This document shows, in pieces, positions 28,301 to 37,251 of a stretch of 64,000 nt of DNA (position 1 is the first letter of the stretch; every line of letters starts with the position of its first letter). Source of the stretch: Brachynemurus nebulosus (taxonomy: Eukaryota; Arthropoda; Insecta; Neuroptera; Myrmeleontidae); NCBI GenBank assembly GCA_035578155.1, contig JAPWDM010000014.1, forward strand, positions 13,123,501 through 13,187,500. Direction: 5' to 3'. The notes under the pieces were generated by a model. The model searched no databases, had not been told where the DNA came from, and saw nothing but the letters and a program-made list of their open reading frames with translations. The position numbers and the translations under genes were made by a program.

Positions 28301-29613
28301 TTTTGTTATCAGACGTTTCTTTCAGAAATAACTTCATTAATATGTAAATGTTCATAATTAGATACCGTTCCACAAAGAGGGCTTTTACCCTACTCATAAC
28401 TAATTTTTTAATTCAAAATTTTGCTTCCGAGACTACTAAAGTAGCGGAAGCATTGTGATCACTTTTGAAATATAATACAAGATAATACAATTTTACTTTT
28501 TTGAGAAGAAACTGCAAAATTTTGAAAGAAAAAAAGTGATATTCATCGCTCTATTTTCAAAATACGCACGTATACAAATTATGTCCTGCAATAATTATAG
28601 TCGCATTTGCTCAAAAATTAACATATTTTATTTCTTAAGTCTCACCTTGTTACCTGCTTCAAGAAAATTACCTAGAAACTGGCTTTACGCTTTGTCTAGT
28701 AGTATAATATAATAGTGTTCATTGGTCTGTGATCGCCACATTAGAATCATTAACAAATTAAAACATGAACAATTATATCTAACGCATATTAATGTATTAA
28801 ATAATGCGTCTTCGTCAAAAAATATTGTGTCCGTGTCCGGTTAACAGGTTCCGCTTAAGAGAGTGCTGAATACATTGGTTTTAGTATAGCATGCCACTGT
28901 CATACAAAATTTGTCCGGTTATATAGGAGGGTCCGGTTAAGAGAGGTGTCCGTAATTAGAGGTTCTACTGTACTATGTTTAAAACACTGTAGATATATTC
29001 TTACCGATTGACTTTTATATGAATTGATAATATCAAATCCCATTTTTGTAATATCTTCTTCCACCTGATTTAACTCACAACATATTTCATTTAAGCTTTC
29101 GTAGCTCCTTTCTAATTTTTCATTTAATTCAGAATTATAAACTTCTAGCATTCTTAAACCATATTCAGTTTCTTGATTGTTTTCTCTACAGATAAGTTTG
29201 ATTGTAATTTCAAAATTGCTTTTAAGGAAAAGTACAAATTACCTGTTTAAAGTTATTAAGCCTTCTAATTCTTTTAAATACTCTTTTTCTATTTTTAGTT
29301 CTTCTTGTAATATCTCTAAATCTTCGTCAGCTATTTCAAAGATTCCGTCATAATTATTATCGATTTCAGTTATCGCCGCTTCAAGTTGATCATCCGTAAG
29401 AATTAAATTATTTTGTTTAAGGTTTTTGAATGTTTCGTATTCTTGTTTGCTTATAACATTATCATTTGCGATGTAATTACAGAAAAATGTTAGTAATTTA
29501 CAGGTGTTTTCATCATCAAACAAATATTTAAAAGTGTTTTCTGTATATCCTTTGGTACTGATATTTAAAATATTTAAACATTTTATAAAATCGGCACTAT
29601 TTGTTTTATTCAT
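22391..29613 (-). CDS. HAUS3: HAUS augmin-like complex subunit 3 (dgt3-like)
   Basis: Eight coding exons: 29613-29243, 29185-29005, 28012-27855, 27770-27651, 25386-25056, 24101-23875, 22711-22567 and 22507-22391 (1650 nt, 549 aa; human HAUS3 is about 600 aa). Recognised from the N-terminal HAUS3 signature: residues 28-66 read YLFDDENTCKLLTFFCNYIA then NDNVISKQEYETFKNLKQN, like the family's WLF-FLxWFC-ENVLSxxELxAF pattern. The remainder is predicted coiled coil, as expected for an augmin subunit; augmin recruits gamma-tubulin for branching microtubule nucleation in the spindle. Intron 3 uses a GC donor (AAG/GCAAGA) at 27854-27853; the other six are GT-AG. Reading phase closes at every junction. 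Introns 4 and 5 carry transposons, and the 920-bp element at 28051-28970 fills most of intron 2. Sequence drift is high in this family, so the symbol rests mainly on the N-terminus, the length and the coiled-coil layout. Confidence 0.85.
22831..23012. mobile_element. Small inverted-repeat element, HAUS3 intron 6/7 region
   Basis: Left end ATCAGAAACGTAACTAGATT, right end complement ATCAGTGGCGTAACTACAAT; the interior has mirrored GCGTCC/GCGCCC and CTGGAGC/TGCTCCA blocks. CAGTGGCGTAACTA is a common hAT-type terminus. No exact target duplication. It lies in the intron between HAUS3 exons 6 and 7. Confidence 0.55.
23258..23439. mobile_element. MITE with perfect 18-bp terminal repeats, TA-flanked
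   Basis: CAGCGTGAGTTTTTTGAG at 23258-23275 is an exact complement of 23422-23439, with TA on both outer sides. 182 bp, between HAUS3 exons 6 and 7. Consistent with a Tc1/mariner-type MITE. Confidence 0.8.
24156..24990 (+). mobile_element. Penelope-like retroelement remnant with inverted terminal repeats
   Basis: A GIY-YIG endonuclease frame (24356-24667) lies between inverted copies of a roughly 140-bp sequence: about 24165-24305 and, complementary, about 24862-24990 (shared AATAATAAACAAATATTTTA, TTCGAACCGTTAGTTCATTTT-like and ATACATGCGCTTATATACTA). Inverted pseudo-LTRs are a known arrangement in Penelope-like elements. The reverse transcriptase is missing. Lies in HAUS3 intron 5. Confidence 0.8.
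24356..24667 (+). pseudogene. Penelope-like GIY-YIG endonuclease domain, 5'-truncated
   Basis: 103 codons plus stop without a break: starts KSGIYKLNCQDCN, then SFYIGQTGRNFETRRAEHF, and later DTGHTPEREITVL, ILEAIEINKH and a stop. Residues GIY, YIG, the Arg of TGRNFETR and the Glu of LEAIEI are those expected of the domain, and CQDC is the cysteine pair seen upstream of YIG in Penelope-like endonucleases. No reverse transcriptase precedes it, so it is a fragment. Confidence 0.85.
25435..26070. mobile_element. Inverted-repeat element, HAUS3 intron 4
   Basis: Ends TAACTAAAGGGGAGATTCG and the complement of CGAATCTCCCCTAAAGTTA, about 18 bp with two differences, 636 bp apart. The interior is T-rich and non-coding. 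Confidence 0.65.
27027..27550. mobile_element. Second-level element inside the hAT element
   Basis: Ends AGGGGCGTAACAAC and its exact complement. Flanks GGGGTCGA and AGGGTCGC may be a decayed 8-bp duplication. A partial relative at about 34590-34795 carries the same right half (TTAAAAAGTAAAATTTTTAG to TTGTTGCGCCCC) without the third-level insert. Confidence 0.75.
27139..27403 (-). mobile_element. TTAA-flanked non-autonomous element, copy 3 (inverted), innermost of nest
   Basis: Flanked by TTAA at 27135-27138 and 27404-27407. The related sequence at 34605-34640 (TTTATTTATATTAAAAAGT) shows the site with one TTAA and no insert. In its own orientation the 5' end reads CCCTTTTAAACAAACAATAT; piggyBac-type ends often begin CCC. 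Confidence 0.72.
28051..28970. mobile_element. Pogo/Tigger-like MITE, 920 bp
   Basis: Ends CAGTAGAACCTCTGTTAACC and the complement of TAATTAGAGGTTCTACTG, flanked by TA. Internal mirrored GTCCGGTTAA blocks. CAGTAGAACCTC is the typical pogo/Tigger end. It carries a second TA-flanked element (28161-28390). No transposase. Fills most of HAUS3 intron 2. Confidence 0.78.
28161..28390. mobile_element. TA-flanked GGGTAAAAGCCC MITE, nested
   Basis: 230 bp, nearly palindromic: GGGTAAAAGCCC and then TTTGTGGAACGGTATCTAA in both arms with about one mismatch in 33 bp. TA on both sides. Same family as the ends of the 2-kb element at 42720-44716. Confidence 0.8.
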
Positions 29614-29750
29614 CTTGAAAATATTTGAAAAATAACGAAATCGAAAACTAAGAACTTGACATAACGGAAAAAAAGTTTCAAATTGAAATTATGTACTATA
29701 ATAGAGATTATTCCCGTTGTGCACTGCGACACCTGCTTTCATTATGCAAA

Positions 29751-30423
29751 GGCTGGTCGTCCACTGGATGCAGTAACGTGCGAAGTTAACAAACCATATT
29801 ATGGTAAAATTTTTTTGTCACAAAATGCTGGACTTTTTACTGCCAAGTGATAAGTACAATAGATAAGGCTACAAAAAAAAGAAAAAAATCAAAGATCCCT
29901 AGGAATTTACAAAAAATAAATTATACTAAACTATGTTGATAAAATTGAACATTATTTAGAATTATACCGTATTGTCACAGATGGCGACACCTGTACCAGT
30001 GAATATATACATATGACAGCATTTTGAGCCGCCATATTGCAGGACGAGTTAACTCGTCTTAATCATCTAAAGATAAAGAGTTAATTCGGACGAATACGTA
30101 TGAAAACGGACGAACGATCCAAACAGCTGTGAAGCTATACATCGTCGTCCATTGAAAGCGTCTCGTTCGTCCGTTTTCGTGCGTATAATTGCAATGTGCG
30201 ACCAAATCTAATTTTGTTTGGATTTTTTCGCGCGAAGAAGGCCGTTTCGAGATTTTTATTTTTATTGAAATGAAACTGAAGGTAAATTACAATTATAACT
30301 GTGTACCTTTACATATTACGTGCCATAAATTGTTTTTTACGTATTTTTATGGCATCTATAGCTTGAGAAAAAAAAATTAAAAAGAAAAATACTGACGAAT
30401 ATTGGGCTAGTGGATGGACAGCC
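29751..30423 (-). mobile_element. GGCTGGTC MITE, interrupted copy
   Basis: Inverted relative of 36351-36814 (shared AATATGCAAAGGTACA complement, CAATTTATGGCACGTAATAT complement, and GAACGAGACGCTTTCAATGG complement). Split by the TTAA-flanked element 29790-30080. Begins about 140 bp upstream of the HAUS3 start codon. Confidence 0.75.
29790..30080 (+). mobile_element. TTAA-flanked non-autonomous element, copy 2 (291 bp)
   Basis: TTAA at 29786-29789 and 30081-30084. The uninterrupted sequence in the sister MITE (complement of about 36770-36795, GTGCGAAATTTAATTCGGAC) has a single TTAA, so insertion with TTAA duplication is directly seen. Confidence 0.82.
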
Positions 30424-30529
30424 GGTCCATATAAATAGATAATTTATCTATTTACAGTAAATAAATTATCACACAAATAGATAATTTTTTAGTTTTCATT
30501 TTTTGAAGTCCAATAAATAAAACAGAAAA

Positions 30530-30690
30530 ATTAATAAATTAGTCGTTTTTAGTCATTTAAAAAAATTTAAACATTTTAGTCATTTAGTCGAAGGTAAAAT
30601 AGTCGACTAAAAAATGATTAAATGTAAGCAAAATTAGTTAACTAAACCGATTAATCGATTAATCATCCGGCATCACTACTGAGGGCTATT
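30530..30690. repeat. hAT-like end with TAGTCG/ATTAATCG repeats
   Basis: Short repeats of ATTAGTCG, AGTCATTTA and GATTAATCGATTAATC lead to CCGGCATCACTA, which read inversely (TAGTGATGCCGG) is a common hAT-type terminus. The opposite end is not identified. Confidence 0.4.
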
Positions 30691-30821
30691 TTGGGAAATT
30701 TCTTATCACAGATTATCAAAAATTAGCTTTCGTAGACGGGCTAACTAGTGTTGCCAAGGTATGACGTAAGAGTGATGCCCACAAAACGATAATAGTGCAC
30801 GTGACACATTACTACCATAGA

Positions 30822-31150
30822 ACACTAGAAGCCAACTAATATCAAAAAAGTGTAATTCGCTTGGAGTCATTTGTAGGCCAGTTACAGCTTAAGGCATGTA
30901 GTCAGTCAGTGTCCGTCGCCGAACCCACAGTACATTGTTAGACAATGGTTAGACATTGCTACTTAAATTGGACAGCTTGGTCTGTCCCATAATACGTGTG
31001 TGTGTAGTAGGATGTGTGAATACGCACACAGACACAACCATTAAACCAATACCACTACAAACAGTGTGTATCTACACGCCAGAATGGGGAGATTTTACGT
31101 CACAAACTCATTACAAGTGGAACAGAGACATAGACAATCTAGTTTGACCC
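30822..31150 (+). repeat. Dispersed repeat, copy B
   Basis: Same-orientation match to 2750-3090 over about 330 bp (see that entry). Ends about 300 bp upstream of the zinc-finger gene start. Confidence 0.7.
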
Positions 31151-31239
31151 CTTGATTACTACATAAGTCTATCATTTTATTTACACAAATCTGTAATTGT
31201 ATACCTACCTACGATACTTACCATAGATATAATACCTAC

Positions 31240-31385
31240 GAGTCAGTGTCTCTAGTGATCCAAAAATTGAACTAACGAACGAAGAGTGGAATTGATGATG
31301 AACTATAATGAACTAGTTCGTTCAGATCACTTGTAAGAACGCTCGTTTGAACTAGTTCGTTCACGAACTACACAAGCCTAATGTA
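31240..31385. repeat. GAACTAGTTCGTTC repeat cluster upstream of the zinc-finger gene
   Basis: GAACTAGTTCGTTC occurs at about 31312 and 31351, with AGTGATCC at 31254 mirrored by GATCACTT at 31326, and ends GAACTACACAAGCCTA. It looks like one end of a hAT-type element whose terminus is TAGGCTTGTGTAG. Confidence 0.45.
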
Positions 31386-31455
31386 TACGATGTATACATA
31401 ATAAAACAGCTAACTTGACAAATAATCAAAATTAAATTCAAGAAGGAAAAAGAAA

Positions 31456-32523
31456 ATGGAAAGTAAACCGTCTACATCATTAATTGATACTTTTACCGTT
31501 AAAGTAAAAGAAGAGGAAAATTTATTGAACCTAGACAACTCATTTTCAAATAACATAAAAACAGAATTATCTGATTCTTCATATTGTGAAAATGAAATAA
31601 AGTTGGAATTGGTAGAAAGCAGTGCTTGTGATTTAGTAAATTTGGAAAGTTTCCATACCAAAATTAAATTAGAAGATGATGACATATCACAAGGAAAAAG
31701 CATTTTACTTGGCGAAAGTTGTGAAAATTATTTTAGTGACACAGTGAGTGCATCCGAGCAAGACAATTTAAAAACTGAAATCAGTGAAAAACTATTCGCG
31801 TCAAGCCATTTGGAAATAAGTAAACAAGTACACACGGCAAAAATACCATTCAAATGTGATGTATGTTTTAAAACATTTTCTACGTTAGGAAATCTAAAAA
31901 ACCATAAAATAATACATACAGGAGAAAAACTATTCAAATGTGATATATGTTTTAAAACATTTTCGCACTCAAATAGTTTGAAAGTTCATAAAAGAACACA
32001 TACAGGAGAAAAACCATTCAATTGCAATGTGTGTTTTAAAACATTTTCTCAGTCAAATCATTTAAAAAAACATGAAAGAACACATACAGGAGAAAAACCA
32101 TTCAAGTGTGATACATGTTTTAAAACATTTTCTCAGTCAATTAGTTTGAAAGATCATAAAAGAATACACACAGGAGAAAAACCATTTAAGTGTAATATAT
32201 GTTTCAAAACATTTTCTCAGTCAAATCATTTAAAAAAACATGAAATAATACATACAGGAGAAAAACCATACAAATGTGGTACATGTTTTAAAAGATTTTC
32301 ACAGTCAAGTAGTTTAAAATTGCATGAAAGAACACATACGGGAGAAAAACCATTTAAATGTAACACATGTTTTAGAACATTTTCACAGTCAAGTAGTTTA
32401 AAATTGCATGAAAGAACACATACAGGAGAAAAACCATTCAAATGTGATATATGTTTTAAAACATTTTCTCAGTCAAGCAGTTTGAAGACACATCTCAAAA
32501 AACTTCATATTTTAGCAAAATAA
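31456..32523 (+). CDS. C2H2 zinc-finger protein with eight tandem fingers, intronless
   Basis: Single uninterrupted frame of 355 aa. Residues 1-125 are acidic, disordered and contain five sumoylation-type sites (VKEE at K18, IKTE at K35, IKLE at K49 and K71, LKTE at K106). Residues about 132-352 are eight C2H2 fingers, seven joined by HTGEK(P/L) linkers, all with CxxCFK(T/R)FS cores. Helix regions are [56 protein letters not shown] and SQSSSLKT, so fingers 3 and 5 and fingers 6 and 7 have the same recognition helices. The last finger has an H-x4-H ending (THLKKLH). It is probably a nuclear DNA-binding regulator of a lineage-specific arthropod ZNF family; no orthologue name can be given. AAAATGG supports the start, and an upstream 5' UTR intron is possible. 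It is embedded in repeats on both sides. Confidence 0.9.
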   Translation: MESKPSTSLIDTFTVKVKEEENLLNLDNSFSNNIKTELSDSSYCENEIKLELVESSACDLVNLESFHTKIKLEDDDISQGKSILLGESCENYFSDTVSASEQDNLKTEISEKLFASSHLEISKQVHTAKIPFKCDVCFKTFSTLGNLKNHKIIHTGEKLFKCDICFKTFSHSNSLKVHKRTHTGEKPFNCNVCFKTFSQSNHLKKHERTHTGEKPFKCDTCFKTFSQSISLKDHKRIHTGEKPFKCNICFKTFSQSNHLKKHEIIHTGEKPYKCGTCFKRFSQSSSLKLHERTHTGEKPFKCNTCFRTFSQSSSLKLHERTHTGEKPFKCDICFKTFSQSSSLKTHLKKLHILAK

Positions 32524-32589
32524 ATTATTAATAATCAAACGTGTGGTTTCAAAAAATTTTATTTCATATCAGATTTTTTTCTATAAATA

Positions 32590-33065
32590 TCGCTCTGAGC
32601 CGAAACTAGAGCCACCTATATCAAGTGATTATTTGATATTAATTTATCAGGACACTTTACTATTACAAAAGAATGAAAAATGTATTAAAAAACTGAGATT
32701 TGTTTAATAAAAGTCACACATCGCCTTGTTTTACCTTAAAAGTCTCTTAAAATGGAATAGTTTTCAATAATTAACCAAGAAAAAGCATAAGAGGTAATTT
32801 TTATATTATATATTTATTTATTTTTTTTTTTTAAATTTCAAAATAAAGTTGGGTTACAAATAATTTTTTTTATTATTTTGTAGAATCTGGTAAATATACA
32901 TCGCAAGAAGTACTCGCTTTAAAAAAACACAGTATTTTAAAAAAATACTTTTTCTTAAAGAAAATCGTAAAATAATGTACAAACATTCTGATAAACTGAC
33001 ATATTTGTCCACCTTGAGCACTGTAGTCGAATTTCGTATCCCCTCCAGACAAAAGCTCATTGTAA
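32590..33065 (+). repeat. Dispersed repeat, copy 2
   Basis: Same-orientation copy of 12480-12975 (see that entry), starting about 70 bp after the zinc-finger stop codon. Confidence 0.7.
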
Positions 33066-33429
33066 ATAATAAAATGTAAATAATAATAGTATGTTTTTAA
33101 CAATAAAATTATTAAACAATTTAATTAGTTTTTCAAAAATTATCCTGTTTAATAGGTAAAATTCTACCCAGTATGTATTCTATATTCAATTCTACAACCA
33201 CGGTGACTATACAAGGTGTACGAACTCTATGCATGCATAAGGGGCTCTAAAAATAAGAGGGCATTAGTGGTCCGTGTGTACCAAAACGGAAAGGGAGTGA
33301 AACGGCAGTTTGAAATAGAGATAATAATTTAAAATTATACTCCTGTCGCAGCATTCTGCATAACATAGCGAATTTCCGTTTAAAAAAATTAGTTTTTCTC
33401 GGAAACTAGTTGACATAGAATAATAGTTT

Positions 33430-33665
33430 AGAGACCTTTTATTGTGTTTTTTTTTCCTCGTTTCAATGGTGTAAAAAAATGTCGCAAAAATTTTTGAATA
33501 AAAGGAGATTTTGGCAAAAAACTAATTTTTTTCACGAAAATTGCCAAAAAACCATGTTTCGGGCATCGGACGTGCCTGGTTAACGAACTCGTCCAACGGT
33601 TTGGGACTTCCAATATTGTTACCAAATTTCGTAAAAATAGGACGTTTCGTTCGAGAGTATCGTGC

Positions 33666-33727
<62 letters not shown>

Positions 33728-33840
33728 TTTGGTTTCTAGGGACCTCAAAACAAATTTTTGCCATAGTCCCGGGCTCATGTTGCGTTATGACAGTGGCTGC
33801 AATACTTAAATTCCATTCTGAAAATCCGCTAATAAAATAG
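33430..33840 (-). repeat. Non-coding dispersed repeat, copy 2, with (AT)n expansion
   Basis: Reverse-complement relative of 9420-9760. A run of about 27 AT dinucleotides (33670-33724) sits where the 9.5-kb copy has only TATGTG, so the microsatellite grew inside the repeat. The TYR-ILE-rich short frames here come from the microsatellite and are not genes. Confidence 0.7.
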
Positions 33841-34014
33841 TCATTTAGGTTATTTGAATATAAATAATGGAAATAAAATCAATAATTATTAAATGAAAAA
33901 AATAGCCAAAAATAAAGAAGTAAACAATAATAATTAATTTCAAATTACAGTACAAGAGAAAATTAGCGCCACAAGTGGTGAAAAAAGAAAACGTAATATG
34001 TACGATTTGCGTGG

Positions 34015-34375
34015 ACAATTTTGTCAGTTTCGGTTTCGGTTACGGATATATAATAATATCGGATAATGTTTTGGATACGGTTGTGGTTACGGATAATTGC
34101 TTTTAATGAACAATTTTTTTAGAAAAAAAGGGGAAAATTGTACCAAAAAATGTGAACGCCAAACACGAATCAACGAAAATCTATCAAAGGAAACATATGC
34201 TAATAATATTTTAATTTATTTTCTTCCATTTAAACTCAATTTTCCAGCAGCAGTGGTCTATCTTTATCCGAAACAAATCCGAAACAATTATTTTCGGATA
34301 CGGTTTCGGTTACGGATAATGAATTATTTCGGATATCCGGTAGTTTCGGTTACGGTCACGGATATCCATAACATC
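34015..34375 (+). repeat. Degenerate TTTCGGTTACGGATA repeats
   Basis: At least eight scattered units of CGGTTACGGATA/CGGATAAT, ending CACGGATATCCATAACATCC. Such units are seen near ends of some hAT elements; no element boundaries could be set. Confidence 0.45.
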
Positions 34376-34589
34376 CCTAATATTAGCATATTATGTATGT
34401 ATGTATATAAATGGTCGACACTGTTCTCTACACACGTAGACGTAGGCTTACAAATCAGAGGGCTTTAATTCAAAAAATTTAACACGTTTAACACCACGCG
34501 TTAGATGTTTACTCACTGGTAAAAATTTACGTCATTTGGTATGTTAATGGAACAAGATGACACATATGACGAGTGGGGGGACAAGATGA

Positions 34590-34795
34590 CAAAATTTCCC
34601 TTCAATTTATTTTATTTATATTAAAAAGTAAAATTTTTAGTGGTCTACTGATACTTTTTGTTTGAAAATCGAATTTTTTGAGACGACATTTTCGATAACA
34701 TTTTCCAGTGTTAACGGAGAATTGCGCTATCAAAAAATTGGGTTCTTTAAATTTGTGTTGGACCCCCTGCAGATTTGTAGTTGTTGCGCCCCGGT
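34590..34795 (+). repeat. Uninterrupted partial relative of the 27.0-27.55 kb element
   Basis: CAATTTATTTTATTTATATT then AAAAAGTAAAATTTTTAGTG through AGTTGTTGCGCCCC matches the right half of 27027-27550 and lacks the TTAA-flanked insert, so it serves as an empty-site reference. Confidence 0.65.
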
Positions 34796-36134
34796 ATATA
34801 TGTACATTATTTTAAATTATTTATTTACGTATAACATTATCAAATAGTTTAATTAAATGTCAACCGGACAATTAATTATTGTTAAAAACCTGTGAATCGG
34901 AATAACGGAATGGAAATTCTCGTGAATCTCTCGACCCCGTAACAAAACAATTCACATTATTTTTCATTTGAAAACATGTTTTCATATTTATGTAATTGTT
35001 TTATGCAAAATAAAAAAAATACATTTATAGTAAAATGACAAATACCTATGTTAATTGTTTTATTTTATGATCCTTGACATTGACTATGGCCAGAGTCGTG
35101 GCGGAAGTGATAAAAAATGTCGCATTTGTAAGTATCATGTAAGTACCTATATTTATATTTGAAACAATTTTTATCATGATTGGTGACGCAAAGATTCTCA
35201 CTCGCACCTCTGGTGGTAAAATTAGAACTAGCATCATGTAAAAATATACGTATACGATTAATGGGTGATATAAAATCTAGTAATTCACGCATAATTTGTA
35301 TAGTACATTTTTCTATCGACAATTAAACGTGTACAAAATTTTTTACTTGATACAGCTTCTAATTTAAAATAGCCCTGTCGCAGCATCTGCATAACATAGA
35401 GAATTTCCTCCTGTTAACTTATTTTAGTTCAAAAAATAATTTTTCAAAAGACTACAAGACATAATAATTAATAACAGTGAGATTCTACGTCCATTTTGCA
35501 GACTTTTGTCTAATACAGACGCCACCTAGAATTATTTTTTTTATCTACAAAAACATCAGTCTACAGTATTTAACTTATTAATAAGGAAAATAATTCAAAT
35601 ACCACTAACAATAAATATCTTAATTGAGTTTAAAAAAAATCCAAACGATACTGTTTATTAAATTGCGTAAGATCTGACACTGACTTTTAAAAGTGATCAA
35701 GTGGGAGTAAGCTAGTAAATGCAATGACAGATGTGATGAATTTATAAGGATTTTCTTGTACTACAAAATCTTAAAAATGTGGGAACGCCTACTTTTTTTT
35801 CGTTAATTGTGTTTTATTTTTTTGCACAAAATTTTAAAAATACTTTATTTTCTTAAACATCATCTATGAGTCGTAACATGTGTGCTGAACGCTGACTGGT
35901 GTCGGCATTTTCTGTCCACAGTTTGCGTAAAATACATTAGAAATAAATTAAATATTAACAAAAATCATTTAGATTAACCTAGAAAGAATAATTAAATTAG
36001 AAATTTTTAATTGTTCATCAATTCATAACTTATTATTAACAATAATTATGTACTCAAAAATATTTACTCAAACATGTGATAATTAATTTTGAAGCTTCTC
36101 GCCCTGTTTTGGACAGAAAATGAATGACATATGA
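34796..36134. other. Gene-free repeat-rich stretch
   Basis: 35170-35345 shares GGTGACGCAAAGATTCTCA and TGGTGGTAAAATTAGAA with the 56.0-56.5 kb repeats. 35363-35410 shares CTGTCGCAGCAT-CTGCATAACATAG with 33345-33375. No exon seen. Confidence 0.4.
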
Positions 36135-37040
36135 CGACAGTCACGACTCAATTTATTATAGGAACTCTACTACTTCGTTTACATAATTTTAAAAAATTTG
36201 AAATTAACATGGATGGGTAAAAAATTTGGGTTAAGGTACAGTTGAAAAAATTCGTGAGGCTTAAAACCATCTTAAAACTGGTATATATAGTTATAGTTGG
36301 ATTTACATTGTAAAACAAGTTTTTCATCCAGATTTTTTTGAAAAGAATTAGGCTGGTCGTCCATTGGTTGCGGACCTGCGATATTTGATTCAGACGATTA
36401 CGCACGTTTGTCGTTCGTCCGAAGTGATATGTCTATTGTCCGTCCACTTGCCCAATATTCGTCAGTATTTTTCTTTTTAATTTTTTTTTTCTCAAGCTAT
36501 AGATGCTATAAAAATACGTAAAAAACAATTTATGGCACGTAATATGCAAAGGTACATAGTTATAATTGTAATTTACCTTCAGTTTCATTTCATTAAAAAT
36601 AAATATCTCATGAAACAGACTTCTTCGCGTGAAATAATTCAAACAAAATTGGATTTGTTCGCACGTTCTAATTATACGCACGGAAACGGACGAACGAGAC
36701 GCTTTCAATGGACGAGGATGTAAGCTTCACAGCGGTTTGGATCGTTCATCCGTTTTCATGCGTATTCGTCCGAATTAAATTTCGCACGTTTCCGCATCCA
36801 ATGGATGACCAGCCTTAACCCGGTGTCCTGACTCTTATTATAGAGACTCTACTACTTTACATTGATTTTACAAAATCTGAAATTAACATATGTATATGTA
36901 TAGTATGTTTTTGGATTGAGATACAGTTGAGAAAATACATGAGGCTTAAAACCATCTTGAAACTGGTATTTATAGTTAAATTTACGTTGTAAGACAATTT
37001 TTTTTTGCGTCCAGATTCTTTTGAAGGGAATTATTTGAGC
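36135..37040 (+). repeat. Tandem duplication of about 210 bp upstream of PEX19, split by a MITE
   Basis: Unit 1 (about 36135-36350) and unit 2 (about 36818-37040) share ACTCTACTACTT, TGAAATTAACAT, GAGGCTTAAAACCATCTT and CCAGAT(T)CTTTTGAA in order. The MITE 36351-36814 sits exactly at the junction. Confidence 0.7.
36351..36814. mobile_element. PIF/Harbinger-like MITE, 464 bp
   Basis: Ends GGCTGGTCGTCCATTGGTTG and complement of ATCCAATGGATGACCAGCC; flanked by TTA at 36348-36350 and 36815-36817. Internal mirrored CGTTCGTCCG and GAACGA blocks. Second copy, inverted, at 29751-30423. No transposase. Confidence 0.82.
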
Positions 37041-37251
37041 CATTTTAAAATTCGTACTTATTCCATGATAATAAGATCTACTTTATTAAATGCGTTGTCA
37101 CGTATGTAGGCATCTAGGCATGTCATTTTCAAAACATTAAAGTGTTATCGCATTAAAATTCGCATTAATTGATAAAAAATTTAATACCTATGGTTGTGAC
37201 TTAATATATTTTTTAAATTAACAATTTTATTTTGGTGAATATTCACAAAAA

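Noticed and set aside
33428..33840. Frames of 99 and 116 codons on the two strands
   Set aside because: Both read through the (AT)n run as Tyr-Ile repeats and lie in a non-coding dispersed repeat.
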